From an uncultured Robinsoniella sp. (GTDB lineage: Bacteria > Bacillota > Clostridia > Lachnospirales > Lachnospiraceae), in assembly GCA_900540475.1 (NCBI GenBank), contig UQGG01000111.1, forward strand, positions 1 through 5,588: 5,588 nt of DNA, read 5' to 3'. The notes below the pieces were generated by a model. The model did no database searches. It worked only from the letters and a program-made list of their open reading frames with translations, and had not been told where the DNA came from. Shown one piece after another: positions 5,396 to 5,588 of the stretch (the stretch's first letter is position 1; the number at the start of each line of letters is the position of its first letter). The translations under genes and the position numbers were made by a program.

Positions 5396-5588
5396 ATTGG
5401 GGTTTAGCTGATTAAGGACGCTTTGTAGATGGAGGTAGTGTACGGAAAGAGAAGGGGGCGGATCAGGAGAGGTGTTTGGAATGCTTAACGCAGAACTGGC
5501 ATTTTCTAACCTTCCCGAAGCGCTTTTTGGCGGCACGCGGGCATTCGCTCCGAAATCCTGATGCATTTCGCAGCTCACTGCCCGCTTA
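5396..5588. other. GC-richer structured block at the window edge, possible dispersed repeat or structured RNA
   Basis: Base composition changes abruptly from AT-rich to GC-rich here. A nested hairpin is seen: an outer stem GCGGGCA (5537-5543) with TGCCCGC (5579-5585), and an inner stem CGAAAT (5551-5556) with ATTTCG (5565-5570) around an 8-base loop. AAGCGCTT (5519-5526) is a palindrome. More than one frame is open on each strand, which points to a non-coding, GC-rich element rather than a single gene. The element may continue past the end of the window. Confidence 0.5.
5481..5561 (+). CDS. Possible 26-aa small ORF
   Basis: An ATG at 5481 is preceded by GGAGAGG with 8 bases between, and the frame encodes a 26-residue peptide ending AFAPKS before TGA. 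I do not recognise it. It lies in the structured block, and the overlapping +1 frame stays open to the window edge, so chance is a serious possibility. No membrane segment is evident. Confidence 0.2.
   Translation: MLNAELAFSNLPEALFGGTRAFAPKS

Noticed and set aside
5354..5578. 74-aa - strand open frame starting with GTG
   Set aside because: There is no ribosome binding site and the composition is low-complexity Pro/Ser. It runs through the hairpin block and into AT-rich intergenic DNA.
5416..5588. + strand frame open to the window edge (57 codons)
   Set aside because: It has no ATG and no start with a fitting ribosome binding site, and other frames are equally open, so coding is not supported.
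1..5588. CRISPR array, tRNA, rRNA or insertion sequence
   Set aside because: No regularly spaced repeat-spacer pattern, cloverleaf, rRNA core sequence, transposase or paired terminal repeats were seen.

Overview
The window looks like chromosomal DNA from a low-GC Firmicute, most likely a gut Lachnospiraceae-type Clostridium relative. This rests on strong AGGAG-type ribosome binding sites, TTGACT/TATAAT-type promoters with 17-bp spacers, AT-rich intergenic DNA and the protein families present. The genus cannot be fixed from the sequence alone.

Layout from left to right. A small unrecognised basic protein (68 aa) is encoded on the + strand at 66-272. Every other confident gene is on the - strand, in two transcription units. 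Unit A is read from about 1855 down to about 250. It has a strong promoter, a winged-helix regulator (190 aa, 1226-1798), an alpha/beta hydrolase (257 aa, 350-1123), and a terminator hairpin at 265-310 that overlaps the stop codon of the convergent small gene. Unit B is read from about 5043 down to 1861. It has a promoter (TTGACT/TAGAAT), a leader carrying three 13-bp tandem AACGTT-type operator-like units, a small cupin-like protein (120 aa, 4588-4950), a GPH/MelB-type cation symporter (477 aa, 3066-4499), and a uroporphyrinogen-decarboxylase-superfamily protein of the MtaA/CmuA corrinoid-methyltransferase type (383 aa, 1913-3064). It ends at a GC-rich hairpin with a T-tract (1861-1893).

How the genes may work together. 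In unit B the symporter and the MtaA-like enzyme are translationally coupled (TAA, one base, ATG). This suggests uptake of a small, perhaps glycosidic or methylated, compound followed by processing, with transcription blocked by a repressor at the leader operators until the substrate arrives. The substrate is unknown, and no corrinoid protein or substrate-specific methyltransferase is visible. In unit A the regulator probably controls itself and the hydrolase, because a perfect inverted repeat lies between its -35 and -10 boxes.

The right end (about 5021-5588) has no convincing gene. It is AT-rich up to about 5395 and then changes to GC-richer, strongly structured DNA with a nested hairpin at 5537-5585. 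That block may be the edge of a dispersed repeat or of a structured RNA that continues beyond the window.
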